DNA from: Bullifex porci
GTDB lineage: Bacteria; Spirochaetota; Spirochaetia; Sphaerochaetales; Sphaerochaetaceae
Direction: 5' to 3'
Length of the DNA: 64,000 bases
NCBI RefSeq assembly: GCF_009695635.1
Contig: NZ_VUNN01000006.1
Coordinates: 1-64,000 of the forward strand
Position numbers and translations under genes: made by a program
In this document: in pieces, positions 1-8,008 of the stretch
Numbering within the stretch: position 1 is the stretch's first letter
Layout of the letters: the number at the start of each line of letters is the position of its first letter
The notes under the pieces: generated by a model
Databases searched by the model: none
What the model was told of the DNA's origin: nothing
Seen by the model: the letters and a program-made list of their open reading frames with translations, nothing else

Positions 1-24
1 ATATCAAAATTACTTAAGATGCTT

Positions 25-120
25 TTTCCTTTTTTAACTGACTTTTTTTGTCCCTTTTTAGTTGACTACTTTTAAATTGTCCCTTTTCATTTGACTATTT
101 CTAGCCCTTTTCAACTGACT
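25..120. repeat. Four direct repeats, transposon-end-like
   Basis: Four imperfect 19-nt direct repeats lie at 25-43, 49-67, 78-96 and 102-120; the clearest reads TGTCCCTTTTCATTTGACT. Starts are spaced 24, 29 and 24 nt. Several direct repeats inside one terminus are characteristic of IS21-type element ends, so this may be an IS terminus. No transposase is complete in the window, so the family is an inference. Confidence 0.5.
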
Positions 121-136
121 CTGACAATGTCATGGC

Positions 137-424
137 GTGAACACCGAAATAGCTGAAGCCATCATATGCGACTATAACGGAAGGGACAGGGAGCACAGCC
201 TTGAAAGGCGCCTTCCTGAAGCTTTTGAGAAGAGGAAGCAGGGACGGCCGAAGGCAGAAGCTACAGCAGCCCCCGAGGCTGTTCCTGCCCAGCCTCCCAT
301 TAAGAGAGGAAGGCCCAAAGGGTCAAAGAACAGGAAGACGCTTGAACGGGAAAGGATGGCACTCATGAATGCGGGAGCCACTCCCAAGCGGGGGCGGGGA
401 CGCCCCAGGAAGGATGGTACCTGA
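137..424 (+). CDS. Small basic AT-hook-like protein, possible mobile-element remnant
   Basis: A 95-aa basic protein. It has three GRP cores (about residues 36-38, 58-60 and 88-90), each in a Lys/Arg-rich context such as KRGRPKGSKNRK, which is the AT-hook pattern for minor-groove DNA binding. A Pro/Ala-rich linker joins the first two. The start is GTG; an in-frame stop lies 15 nt upstream, so it is not a simple 3' fragment of a longer frame here. It is clearly GC-richer than everything around it and sits directly after the terminal repeats, both signs of transfer. The function is not recognised. It could be an accessory ORF or a decayed tail of an IS protein. Confidence 0.45.
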   Translation: MNTEIAEAIICDYNGRDREHSLERRLPEAFEKRKQGRPKAEATAAPEAVPAQPPIKRGRPKGSKNRKTLERERMALMNAGATPKRGRGRPRKDGT

Positions 425-480
425 TCGGTAACTGGATATTATTCGTGTTAGAATTTTGGAAATTTAGGTATATAAAATAT

Positions 481-519
481 CTATCTACAAGCTGTGAGAA
501 TGATTTAAATTGTAGATAG
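481..519. promoter_or_regulatory. 10-bp inverted repeat upstream of the flavin reductase gene
   Basis: CTATCTACAA (481-490) and TTGTAGATAG (510-519) form a perfect inverted repeat with a 19-nt spacer, ending 54 nt before the next start codon. It may be a bipartite operator or a leader hairpin; no T-tract follows, so it is not an intrinsic terminator. Confidence 0.5.
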
Positions 520-573
520 TGTGATAAGTTTGTATTAACATAATAGAGTAGACATAGCTTTAAAGAGGAAAAT

Positions 574-1095
574 ATGAAGGAAATATCAATTCAAGAATTG
601 CAGATTAATCCATATACGATTTTTGGTAAAGATTGGATGGCTTTAACAGCTGGAGATGAATCATTAGGCTTTAATACGATGACTATTTCCTGGGGCCATA
701 TTGGTTCTATTTGGGATAGTAAAAGTAGAAGTAATTTACCAACTATTATTAGCTATGTACGTCCAAGTCGCTATACAAAAGAGTTTATGGATAGCCAAGA
801 GTATTTCACTTTATCGCATTTTCCAGAGGAGTATCATAAAGCTCTTTCATACCTTGGAAGTCATTCTGGGCGTGATAGTGATAAGGTTAAAGAAGTTGGT
901 TTAACACCTGTTTTTAGTGATAATACAACATATTTTGCTGAAGCTGATTTAGTTTTTATCTGCAAAAAGCTTTATACCCAGGAGCTAGCTGAAGAGGGAT
1001 TTGTTGATAAATCTATAGTTCCTCGTGTATATCCAAAAAAGGATTTTCACACAATGTATGTTGGTGAGATTGTAAAGATTTTAATGGCTGAATAA
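574..1095 (+). CDS. Flavin reductase-like (flavoredoxin-type) FMN-binding protein
   Basis: A 173-aa cytosolic protein resembling the flavin reductase-like/flavoredoxin family: an N-terminal LGFNTMTISWGHIG segment, a central YVRPSRYTKEFMD segment and the FTLSHFPEEY stretch expected in this split-barrel fold. Such proteins bind FMN and pass electrons from reduced pyridine nucleotides or ferredoxin to acceptors. The ATG is preceded by AAAGAGGAAAA. The stop codon overlaps the next gene's start (TAATGA), so the two are very likely co-translated. The physiological acceptor cannot be told from sequence. Confidence 0.8.
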   Translation: MKEISIQELQINPYTIFGKDWMALTAGDESLGFNTMTISWGHIGSIWDSKSRSNLPTIISYVRPSRYTKEFMDSQEYFTLSHFPEEYHKALSYLGSHSGRDSDKVKEVGLTPVFSDNTTYFAEADLVFICKKLYTQELAEEGFVDKSIVPRVYPKKDFHTMYVGEIVKILMAE

Positions 1096-1589
1096 TGAGA
1101 TCAAAAGAGTTAATTGGAAAATTGATAGGGCTTGCTAGAGCTACCGAAGGAAATGAGCATCTAATAAGAGAAAGCTTATTTACTCTTATTAGAGCCTCTT
1201 TATCTCAAGATATAGATGATAAAGAGCTTATCAAGCTTTGTGATGAGGAAAAGAAATATCTTGTCCCTGATTGCTTTTCCTGTATGTGTCCATGTGGTAG
1301 AACCTCTGATTATGATATTGAGGAACTAGAAGAAGAAAGCGGAGTAGGTAGAGATTTAAGAGTCATTATCCTTAATGAGCTTTTTAATCAGAAGAGTGTT
1401 GATAATAATCTCTTATTAAAAGCTTTGTACTCAGTTGGTGCTAATTATTGGGAAAAAGAAGAGCTTATACCAATTTTAAGAGAGCTTACTAATGGACAAA
1501 TAATTGTAAAACCAACTATTTATCAAGAAATTAGAAGAATTAATTCTATTTTAGAAAAAGAAGATTTTATTATTTCTTTCCCAAGTTAA
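1095..1589 (+). CDS. Conserved-looking hypothetical protein with a Cys cluster
   Basis: A 164-aa protein, acidic and mostly helical by eye, not assigned to a family. Its striking feature is a Cys-rich stretch at about residues 60-68 (CFSCMCPCGRTSDYD), four Cys in nine residues, which could hold a metal or Fe-S cluster. The rest resembles a small helical-repeat protein. It overlaps the flavin reductase gene by one nucleotide, so a shared redox role is plausible. Hydroxylamine-reductase-like N-terminal cysteines were considered, but the rest of that enzyme is absent. Confidence 0.55.
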   Translation: MRSKELIGKLIGLARATEGNEHLIRESLFTLIRASLSQDIDDKELIKLCDEEKKYLVPDCFSCMCPCGRTSDYDIEELEEESGVGRDLRVIILNELFNQKSVDNNLLLKALYSVGANYWEKEELIPILRELTNGQIIVKPTIYQEIRRINSILEKEDFIISFPS

Positions 1590-1953
1590 TTTAATAAAAC
1601 CTCCAAATCTTAATGATAAGGAGGTGTGGCTATAAATAATTATCTAATCATTGATTAACAATGGGTTTAGTAATTTCAGTAATTACGCTTGGAATTACTA
1701 TTGGTAAAAAAAGATAAAAATAATAGCCACTAATCCTACCAAGATTTATAGTGACGATTTATTTGTATAATAACTTCTCCAAGCTTCATGAGTCAATAAT
1801 CTATTTTATTTATAAAAACTAATGTTTTACCTTCAAAAAAGTAAGATAAACAGTTTTCTTCAAAATTGAGGTATTCTGCAAATCAAAGTGTATCGCATTG
1901 CATTTGCACTAATATGCACTATAAAGAGGTATAGCTTTTGATCTTAGCTTTGC
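1590..1953. other. Gene-poor stretch with one hairpin
   Basis: No supported gene. An inverted repeat AACCTCC...GGAGGT (about 1599-1626) follows the operon and may stabilise or end its transcript, but it lacks a T-tract. The rest is AT-rich with scattered stops. Confidence 0.4.
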
Positions 1954-2520
1954 TTAATTAAGTAATCCTTTTTCTATTTCATGAGAATAATGCTTAGTCA
2001 TGGCATCAGTAGAGTGACCAGTAGTCCTTTGAATATCTTTTTTTATCAAGTCCAGTATCAACCATTGCAGTATTATAAAAATATCTTGAGCTATACATAT
2101 TAATATTTCTATCCTTTTTCTCTTCTTCAGATGTACCAATAGCAGCAAGAGCTTCTCTAAATACTTCTCCAATAGTTGTGCTGTTAATTGGAACTTCTCT
2201 CTTTACAAAAGATTCAAAGATAAACATAACTGGATTCCAACCTGAATAATCCAATATTCCATTACTAGGATGAGTTAGTGCTTTAAGCTTAAGCTAGTCT
2301 TAACAGTGATGTATGTAGTAGTTTGATCTTTTTTATACAGGGAAGCAGTTTGATTAAGTGTACTAATTTCAGTAACTCTCATCCCTGTTTGGTGGGAAAG
2401 AGCAATTTGAAGATATTTCCAAATTCATTAGCTTTTGATTTTTATGATTTAATTTCTTTAGTATGTTTATCAAACTCTTTAGTATCAAAATGTTTAAATG
2501 TAAAATTTGCTTTGTAAAGG
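1954..2520 (-). pseudogene. Decayed tyrosine recombinase (integrase)
   Basis: Reading the minus strand across several frames gives a recognisable phage-type integrase. The box-I region encodes LSHQTGMRVTEISTL near 2360-2405, containing the catalytic Arg of the TGMR motif. The C-terminus gives TGHSTDAMTKHYSHE near 1975-2040, with the box-II His/Thr-Gly-His pattern and the Tyr nucleophile. At least two frameshifts (near 2060-2170 and 2254) and internal stops separate the pieces, so it is inactive. The N-terminal domain is not clearly readable. It lies just beside tRNA-Arg, the usual arrangement after integration of an element into a tRNA gene. Confidence 0.75.
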
Positions 2521-2621
2521 TGCTAGTTGATTATATAGGTTTTTGATTTGTTATCTACATCTTTTTCCTCCATGTAAGATACCACTATTTAAGTAAGCTC
2601 TTACATGTGTGGGAAAATATT

Positions 2622-2695
2622 CGAGACCAAGAGGATTCGAACCTCCGACCCTCAGTTCCGCAAACTGATGCTCTATCCAGCTGAGCTATGGTCTC
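2622..2695 (-). tRNA. tRNA-Arg (anticodon GCG)
   Basis: A 74-nt cloverleaf: acceptor GAGACCA/TGGTCTC with discriminator G, D-arm GCTC...GAGC, anticodon stem TCAGT/ACTGA with loop TTGCGGA, and T-arm with TTCGAAT. The anticodon reads GCG (Arg, CGC/CGU). CCA is not encoded. The integrase remnant lies downstream of the tRNA 3' end, consistent with this gene having been an attachment site; no second att copy was seen in the window. Confidence 0.85.
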
Positions 2696-2758
2696 ATATC
2701 AAGCGCTCACAATTATTAACTAAATAGAAGAAAAATGCAATAGGATTAAAGTCCTATA

Positions 2759-3127
2759 TTACAAAGATTTTTCCGCTAAGCGTTTAAATGCCTCAAATGT
2801 CTCCTCTGAAATCACATGCTCCATTTTACAAGCATCTGCTTCAGCAATGTCTCTTGGTACTCCAATAGATGTTAACCAATCAGATACCTTAACGTGTCTA
2901 TCATATATTTTAGTGGCTAGGGCTTCACCCTGATCGGTAAGGTATATCCTGCCAGTTTCATCCATAGTAATATATCCAGCTTCCTTAAGATTTTTCATTG
3001 CAACACTTACAGAAGGCTTAGAGAAATTCAATTCACGTACTATATCGATAGAACGTACAATTTGCTTGCGTTCTCTAATCATAAGAATTGTTTCCAAATA
3101 GTTTTCTGCTGATTCCTGTATCTTCAT
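2759..3127 (-). CDS. DtxR/MntR-family metal-dependent repressor
   Basis: A 122-aa protein with an N-terminal winged helix (about residues 5-70, SAENYLETILMI...KPSVSVAMKNLKEAGYI) followed by a short helical dimerisation domain with candidate metal ligands (ACKMEHVISEE, about residues 101-111). The length fits the short MntR/IdeR-like type without an SH3 domain. It is divergent from the feoAAB genes, and three palindromes of one type lie in or near the feo promoters, so it most likely represses iron uptake with Fe(II) as co-repressor. Mn(II) sensing cannot be excluded. Confidence 0.88.
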   Translation of the reverse strand: MKIQESAENYLETILMIRERKQIVRSIDIVRELNFSKPSVSVAMKNLKEAGYITMDETGRIYLTDQGEALATKIYDRHVKVSDWLTSIGVPRDIAEADACKMEHVISEETFEAFKRLAEKSL

Positions 3128-3182
3128 TTTTTTACCTAAGTTCTAAGTTAAAACGTTATAGCATAAAAATCAATCTAAAGTG

Positions 3183-3239
3183 TTGACTAACAAGGTTAGT
3201 GTCTTCTAACCTATTTATTGGTTAGAAATGCCTAACTAA
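3183..3239. promoter_or_regulatory. feo promoter with two DtxR-type operators
   Basis: GTTAG-N6-CTAAC occurs at 3195-3210 (inside AGGTTAG-N6-CTAACCT) and at 3221-3236. An extra CTAAC half-site lies at 3187-3191. A TTGACT -35-like element (3183-3188) and a TAACCT -10-like element (3207-3212) overlap the first operator, so bound repressor would occlude RNA polymerase. The motif resembles the DtxR-family half-site TTAGGTTAG. Promoter placement is inferred. Confidence 0.75.
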
Positions 3240-3249
3240 AGGAATTGTT

Positions 3250-3459
3250 ATGCCATTAATCTATGCTAAACCAGGTGAAGAACATGTTATCAAACGTGTT
3301 GGGGGCTCTGATAAAGTAAAATCTCACTTATCGAATCTTGGATTTACCTCTGGAAGTACAATATCAATAGTAAATGAGCTTGCGGGAGCATTAATAGTAA
3401 ATATAAAGGACTCAAGAGTAGCTATCTCATCTGAGATGGCAAAGAGAATTGTGGTTTGA
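3250..3459 (+). CDS. feoA: FeoA family ferrous iron transport protein (first copy)
   Basis: A 69-aa single SH3-like FeoA domain: an EHVIKRVGGSDKVKSHLSNL helical part with the following LGFTSGSTISIV strand, then a C-terminal basic strand ending RIVV. FeoA proteins are small cytosolic partners of the FeoB transporter. First gene of the feo cluster; 11 nt separate it from the second feoA. Preceded by AAAGGAATTGTT. Confidence 0.88.
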   Translation: MPLIYAKPGEEHVIKRVGGSDKVKSHLSNLGFTSGSTISIVNELAGALIVNIKDSRVAISSEMAKRIVV

Positions 3460-3470
3460 AAGGAGTTTGT

Positions 3471-3692
3471 ATGACAACATTAAAAGATATTCAAATGGGC
3501 GTTAAATACAAGGTTGCTCAGATAAATGGTTCTGGCGCTGTAAAGCGTAGAATTATGGATATGGGCATAACTAAGGGAACTGAATTAGTAGTACGTAAGG
3601 TTGCTCCACTAGGGGATCCTATTGAGTTAACTGTTAGAGGTTATGAGTTATCAATTCGTAAGAATGATGCTGAATTAATTATTGTTGAATAA
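3471..3692 (+). CDS. feoA: FeoA family ferrous iron transport protein (second copy)
   Basis: A 73-aa FeoA domain (GVKYKVAQINGSG, RRIMDMGITKGTELVV, PLGDPIELTVRGYELSIRKNDA), closer to the canonical FeoA consensus than the first copy. I chose the ATG at 3471 because AAGGAG lies 7-12 nt upstream; an in-frame TTG 15 nt earlier has no ribosome site. It lies between feoA1 and feoB. Tandem divergent FeoA domains are common where FeoB lacks a fused FeoA. Confidence 0.9.
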   Translation: MTTLKDIQMGVKYKVAQINGSGAVKRRIMDMGITKGTELVVRKVAPLGDPIELTVRGYELSIRKNDAELIIVE

Positions 3693-3699
3693 AATTTTT

Positions 3700-3728
3700 T
3701 TGACTAAAGAGTTAGTTGAAACTAACTA
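3700..3728. promoter_or_regulatory. Internal operator and possible promoter of feoB
   Basis: AGTTAGTT-GA-AACTAACT (3710-3727) is a perfect palindrome and contains GTTAG-N6-CTAAC at 3711-3726, the same spacing as the two upstream operators. TTGACT at 3700-3705 and TAACTA at 3723-3728 are 17 nt apart and look like a second sigma70-type promoter. feoB therefore seems to have its own repressor-controlled start. Confidence 0.7.
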
Positions 3729-3740
3729 AAGGTGGATACA

Positions 3741-5888
3741 ATGGATCTAAGAATAGCGCTAGCGGGAAACCCAAATAGTGGAAAAACAACACTTTTTAAT
3801 GCACTAACAGGGTTAAATCAATATGTAGGTAACTGGCCTGGTGTAACTGTAGAAAAGAAGGAAGGAAGATTAAAGAACCATAATGATGTTAAGGTTGTCG
3901 ACCTCCCAGGTATTTACTCTCTTTCTCCTTACACCTTAGAGGAGGTTGTTTCAAGAGATTATCTTATTTCTGAAAGACCTGATATAATTTTAAATATTGT
4001 AGATGCAAGTAATCTTGAGAGAAACCTATATCTTACTACACAGCTTACAGAATTAGGCCTCCCAGTAGTAATAGCACTTAACATGATGGATGTTGTTAAG
4101 AAGAATGGAGACCAAATAGATTCTAAAGCGCTTTCAAAGAAGCTTGGTGTCCCTGTTTGTGAGATTTCAGCACTTAAGGAAGAAGGAATTAAGGAAGCAG
4201 TTGATACTGTTTTAAAGAGTGTAAAGGATAATAAAGTAACAATTCCTACTCACTCATATTCAAATGAGATTGAAGAGGTTTTAGCCGATATTACAGAAAA
4301 AGCATTAGCTAATGTGCCTAAGGAGGTGCAAAGATGGCATGCTATCAAGCTATTTGAACGTGATAGCAAAATAACTGAAAAGCTTAATATCGATTCAAGA
4401 GCTCTTTCCCAAATTGAAAATGATATTTGTAAGGTAGAGAAGGAATTAGATGATGATTCTGAATCCTTAATTACAAATGAAAGATATCTTTTTATTAATA
4501 ATGTAATAGATGGATCCTATAAGAAAAAGAGAAAGGGCGAAACAACCTCAGATAAAATAGATAAAATTGTTACTAATAGATTCCTAGCACTTCCTATCTT
4601 TGCTGTAGTAATGTTCCTTGTTTATTACATTAGTATATCAACAGTTGGTACCTGGATGACAGATTGGGTAAATGACTGTCTGTTTGGTGATGAGCTATCA
4701 CTATTTGGGCTAGCACTGCCAGGTATTCCTGCCGCTGTTACTTCTCTCTTAGAGAGTATCAATTGTGCTGATTGGCTCATTGGATTAATCGTAGATGGAA
4801 TAATTGGTGGTGTTGGTGCTGTATTAGGCTTCTTACCTCAGATGTTAGTTCTATTCTTATTCCTAGCATTCCTTGAGGGTTGTGGATATATGGCTAGAGT
4901 TGCCTTTATCATGGATAGAATTTTTAGAAAGTTCGGTCTTTCTGGTAAATCCTTTATCCCAATGTTAATTGGTACAGGCTGCGGTGTACCTGCAATAATG
5001 GCTTCAAGAACTATTGAGAATATTCGAGATAGAAGAATGACTATAATAACAACAACCTTCATCCCTTGTGGTGCTAAGCTACCAATTATTGCTTTAATTG
5101 CTGGTGCTCTATTTGATGGTGCATGGTGGGTTGCTCCAAGCTCATACTTTATTGGAATTATTGCAATCGTAGTATCTGGTATTATCCTAAAGAAAACAAA
5201 GCTATTTAGTGGCGACCCAGCACCATTTGTAATGGAGCTTCCTCAATACCATATACCAACAGTATCATCAGTTTTAAGATCTATGTGGGAACGTGGTTAT
5301 TCCTTTATTAAAAAAGCTGGTACAATTATTTTACTTTCAGCAATTGTATTGTGGTTCTTACAGGCCTTTGGCGTTGAAGATGGTTCCTTCATGATGGTAG
5401 AGGATTTAAATAACTCAATCCTTGCATTCATCGGTAACCTTATTTCTTGGATCTTCATTCCTCTTGGATGGGGTAACTGGGAAATGGCAGTTGCTACTAT
5501 CACAGGATTAATTGCTAAGGAAAATGTTGTATCTACATTTGGTATTCTCTTTGGCTTTGCAGAGGTTGCAGAAGATGGAGCTGAGATTTGGGGTACAATG
5601 GCACAAGCCTTTACATCTCTCTCAGGATTCTCATTCCTAGTATTTAACCTTCTTTGTGCACCATGCTTTGCTGCAATTGGAGCAATAAAGAGAGAGATGA
5701 ATGATAAAAAGTGGCTTGCAATTGCTATTTCCTATCAGTGCATATTTGCTTACATCGTATCCTTTATGATTTACCAAATTGGCTCCTTAATAGTTGGAAG
5801 CGGAAATATTATTGGTGGACTACTTGGAATAGTTGTCTTTGCTGCAATGATATATCTACTAATTTGTAAACCAAAGTCAGTTAACTAA
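3741..5888 (+). CDS. feoB: FeoB ferrous iron transporter
   Basis: A 715-aa inner-membrane Fe(II) transporter. The N-terminal G domain has G1 GNPNSGKT (9-16), G2 around Thr37, G3 DLPG (54-57) and G4 NMMD (114-117), followed by a helical GDI-like spacer to about residue 270. The rest is the membrane part with two Gate repeats; LIGTGCGVPAIMASRT and PCGAKLPII carry the conserved Gate Cys. Length fits bacterial FeoB. I prefer the ATG at 3741 with AAAGGTGG before it; a GTG nine nt earlier is possible. Its 3' end overlaps the convergent HAD gene by 12 nt. Its last third is duplicated at 14182-14664. Confidence 0.96.
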   Translation: MDLRIALAGNPNSGKTTLFNALTGLNQYVGNWPGVTVEKKEGRLKNHNDVKVVDLPGIYSLSPYTLEEVVSRDYLISERPDIILNIVDASNLERNLYLTTQLTELGLPVVIALNMMDVVKKNGDQIDSKALSKKLGVPVCEISALKEEGIKEAVDTVLKSVKDNKVTIPTHSYSNEIEEVLADITEKALANVPKEVQRWHAIKLFERDSKITEKLNIDSRALSQIENDICKVEKELDDDSESLITNERYLFINNVIDGSYKKKRKGETTSDKIDKIVTNRFLALPIFAVVMFLVYYISISTVGTWMTDWVNDCLFGDELSLFGLALPGIPAAVTSLLESINCADWLIGLIVDGIIGGVGAVLGFLPQMLVLFLFLAFLEGCGYMARVAFIMDRIFRKFGLSGKSFIPMLIGTGCGVPAIMASRTIENIRDRRMTIITTTFIPCGAKLPIIALIAGALFDGAWWVAPSSYFIGIIAIVVSGIILKKTKLFSGDPAPFVMELPQYHIPTVSSVLRSMWERGYSFIKKAGTIILLSAIVLWFLQAFGVEDGSFMMVEDLNNSILAFIGNLISWIFIPLGWGNWEMAVATITGLIAKENVVSTFGILFGFAEVAEDGAEIWGTMAQAFTSLSGFSFLVFNLLCAPCFAAIGAIKREMNDKKWLAIAISYQCIFAYIVSFMIYQIGSLIVGSGNIIGGLLGIVVFAAMIYLLICKPKSVN

Positions 5889-6659
5889 TTCAAATCTATA
5901 CTCCTGACCTGCATTTGGATATTTAGTTTTATCGACTAAGGATGCAAACATTTCGTAAGGTCGAATATAGAGTGCTTTATCACCATACAGAGCACGATAG
6001 ACAACATATCTCTCTCGTGTCTCTGAATGTATAGCAATATCTACTACCTCGTAGTATTTATTCTTAAAGTGTCTATATCGACCTTTTACTATTTCTCTGG
6101 AGGTACTAGGAATTAAAAGCTTTCTTATTTCATCCCATGATTTAACTGTTTTAAATTGCTTTGAATAGCAACCATTAACAGGACTTAAGAACATTAGTAC
6201 ATCAATTCCTGCCTTTGATACATTATCAAGATTTGAAAATGTGTCATCGATAAGTAAATCAACCCTTTCCCTTTGGCATGCTTTGAGCTTATCTCCTGTG
6301 CAAATTAATAAATCATATTCTATCCCACAGTTTTTTAACTCAAGCTGTGTAGTTAAATAGCAATCACTATAGAGCGTATTATTTCTATGTGTGATGATAA
6401 TAATTCTATGCCCAAGCCTTCTTAAAGCTCTAATTACATCTGCAGCACCATCCTTTACAGGAGTGTCAGGAATGAGTAGGTCAAAGTACTTCTTTGCAAA
6501 CTCATTCATTACAAGCCCCCACTCTGGAGGAGTATTGTCATAGGAGATTACTTTTTCCTTTAATTCCTCTAATGGATGTGAGCAATACTCAGCTGTATAA
6601 GGCTGAAGATACTCAAATGTATTGGTAATTGTATCATCAATATCAATTGCTATATTCAT
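5877..6659 (-). CDS. HAD-like 5'(3')-deoxyribonucleotidase-type domain fused to DUF1653
   Basis: A 260-aa protein. Residues 1 to about 175 look like a HAD-superfamily nucleotidase (NT5C-like): DIDDT at 6-10 (DxD nucleophile pair), IIITHR near 100 (motif II) and LLIDDT near 135 (motif IV). Residues about 193-259 are a DUF1653-like domain (RYRHFKNKYYEVVDIA...YRPYEMF pattern). The ATG overlaps the glycosidase stop as ATGA, so the genes are translationally coupled. Substrate unknown; the family handles nucleotides or other phosphates. The C-terminal half is duplicated at 14653-15209. Confidence 0.75.
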   Translation of the reverse strand: MNIAIDIDDTITNTFEYLQPYTAEYCSHPLEELKEKVISYDNTPPEWGLVMNEFAKKYFDLLIPDTPVKDGAADVIRALRRLGHRIIIITHRNNTLYSDCYLTTQLELKNCGIEYDLLICTGDKLKACQRERVDLLIDDTFSNLDNVSKAGIDVLMFLSPVNGCYSKQFKTVKSWDEIRKLLIPSTSREIVKGRYRHFKNKYYEVVDIAIHSETRERYVVYRALYGDKALYIRPYEMFASLVDKTKYPNAGQEYRFELVN

Positions 6660-8008
6660 ACTCTTATAATTAACCCCATAGGTACAGGACGTTCTGAATC
6701 GCTATTATCGGGATGTCTATCTGATACATGCATCATAGCCTTAGCATCTATAAACATTTCAGCAGATCCGCCTCCATCTAGATTTACTAAATGCTTTAAG
6801 CCCTGTCTATAGCCAAAGTCTGCAAGCTCTAAAAGTGAGGTTCCTGCACTTTCATTTCCTATATCATACCTAAGCTTACTGCAACCCTCTGCCCATATTA
6901 ATATTGGCTTATCATCATTTGTTGCTCCAATAGCCATACGAGGAGCACGAGCATTATCGTAATCTAATGGATATAAAGTAGGAGGGTAGGAAATAGGGTC
7001 AACCTCGATATCATAAAATGGTGATGAGAGCTCACAAATCTTATTAAAGTCCTTTACTACAGCTGAACCAACTTGGATTCCAAAAATATAATCCTCTAAG
7101 CCTCCATATATTACTTCAGCTTCAACAAAAGGAATATTTTCATTTGTTTGAATTACAAAGCCTGAGGATGGAATAATAGTTTCTCCTCCCTTATGGTATG
7201 CAATTACCTTGTTTCCTATAATTACAATATCAGTGCCACTTGTCTTAGGTGTTACTCTATCTACTGGTCTTTGATAGAATGCACTATTTTCTCCATCCTT
7301 AAAGGTAGTACCATTAATTTTAACACTTAGCTCTGTAACAGATATTTTTCTTACATAGCTTTTCCCACTTTTATCAACTAGGAGTGCTTCTCTATAAAAT
7401 AGAGGAGGCTGGGTAAGTGAGCCATTTTTAAGTGCAAGACCATATGATACACCAAAGGTGTCATATGGAGAGTCGTGGTCAAAAATATCCATTGTAAAGA
7501 AGTGACTATTTACACTTAGCTTTGGAGTTGGCTTTGTTTGACTTAAATAACCAAAGGTATCACTAACTGGAAGTATCGAGATACAATCCTTATCTCCACA
7601 TAAAATAGTTAAGTGGCCTTCCTTTATTAGATAAGAAACAAATTCATTTAATGCCTTATCACTAATTACAATGGTATTATTGTCTTTTTTTATTAATCCA
7701 GCCTTATACTGCCTTTCAAGCTCAGATGCAAGGATAAGCTGAGGATCAAATAGTGTCCCAATATCTGTTTGAGCCTTAAATGGTACAGTAATATCCTTAG
7801 GAAGGTGGAATATTACTAAAGCTCCGTACCAAGAGCGATGCTTAGGTATTATAAACGCCTCATACATTCTTACAAATTCTTCGTAAGCTTCTCTTGAAAA
7901 CGGTGGTATTTGAAAGGAGATATTTGACCAATCAAAGCCCTTTGCTATTTGGTAGCGCTGCATCTCTTGGTTTTCATATCTCTCTGTAATTATTTGTGTC
8001 TCTATCAT
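6656..8008 (-). CDS. Phosphodiester glycosidase (NAGPA-domain) family protein
   Basis: A 450-aa protein whose C-terminal third matches the NAGPA fold: PRMAIGATNDDKPILIWAEG, then LVNLDGGGSAEMFI (about residues 407-420) and RPVPMGLII at the end. LDGGGSA is the family signature. These enzymes cleave sugar phosphodiesters or related glycosides; the substrate here is unknown. There is no signal peptide, so it is likely cytosolic. It follows a truncated sugar ABC permease with an ATGA overlap, which suggests it once belonged to a sugar-uptake operon. Confidence 0.78.
   Translation of the reverse strand: MIETQIITERYENQEMQRYQIAKGFDWSNISFQIPPFSREAYEEFVRMYEAFIIPKHRSWYGALVIFHLPKDITVPFKAQTDIGTLFDPQLILASELERQYKAGLIKKDNNTIVISDKALNEFVSYLIKEGHLTILCGDKDCISILPVSDTFGYLSQTKPTPKLSVNSHFFTMDIFDHDSPYDTFGVSYGLALKNGSLTQPPLFYREALLVDKSGKSYVRKISVTELSVKINGTTFKDGENSAFYQRPVDRVTPKTSGTDIVIIGNKVIAYHKGGETIIPSSGFVIQTNENIPFVEAEVIYGGLEDYIFGIQVGSAVVKDFNKICELSSPFYDIEVDPISYPPTLYPLDYDNARAPRMAIGATNDDKPILIWAEGCSKLRYDIGNESAGTSLLELADFGYRQGLKHLVNLDGGGSAEMFIDAKAMMHVSDRHPDNSDSERPVPMGLIIRV

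Noticed and set aside
1661..1717. 18-codon hydrophobic ORF resembling a small toxin
   Set aside because: No ribosome site, no antisense RNA promoter seen, and too short to match a family; probably chance in AT-rich DNA.
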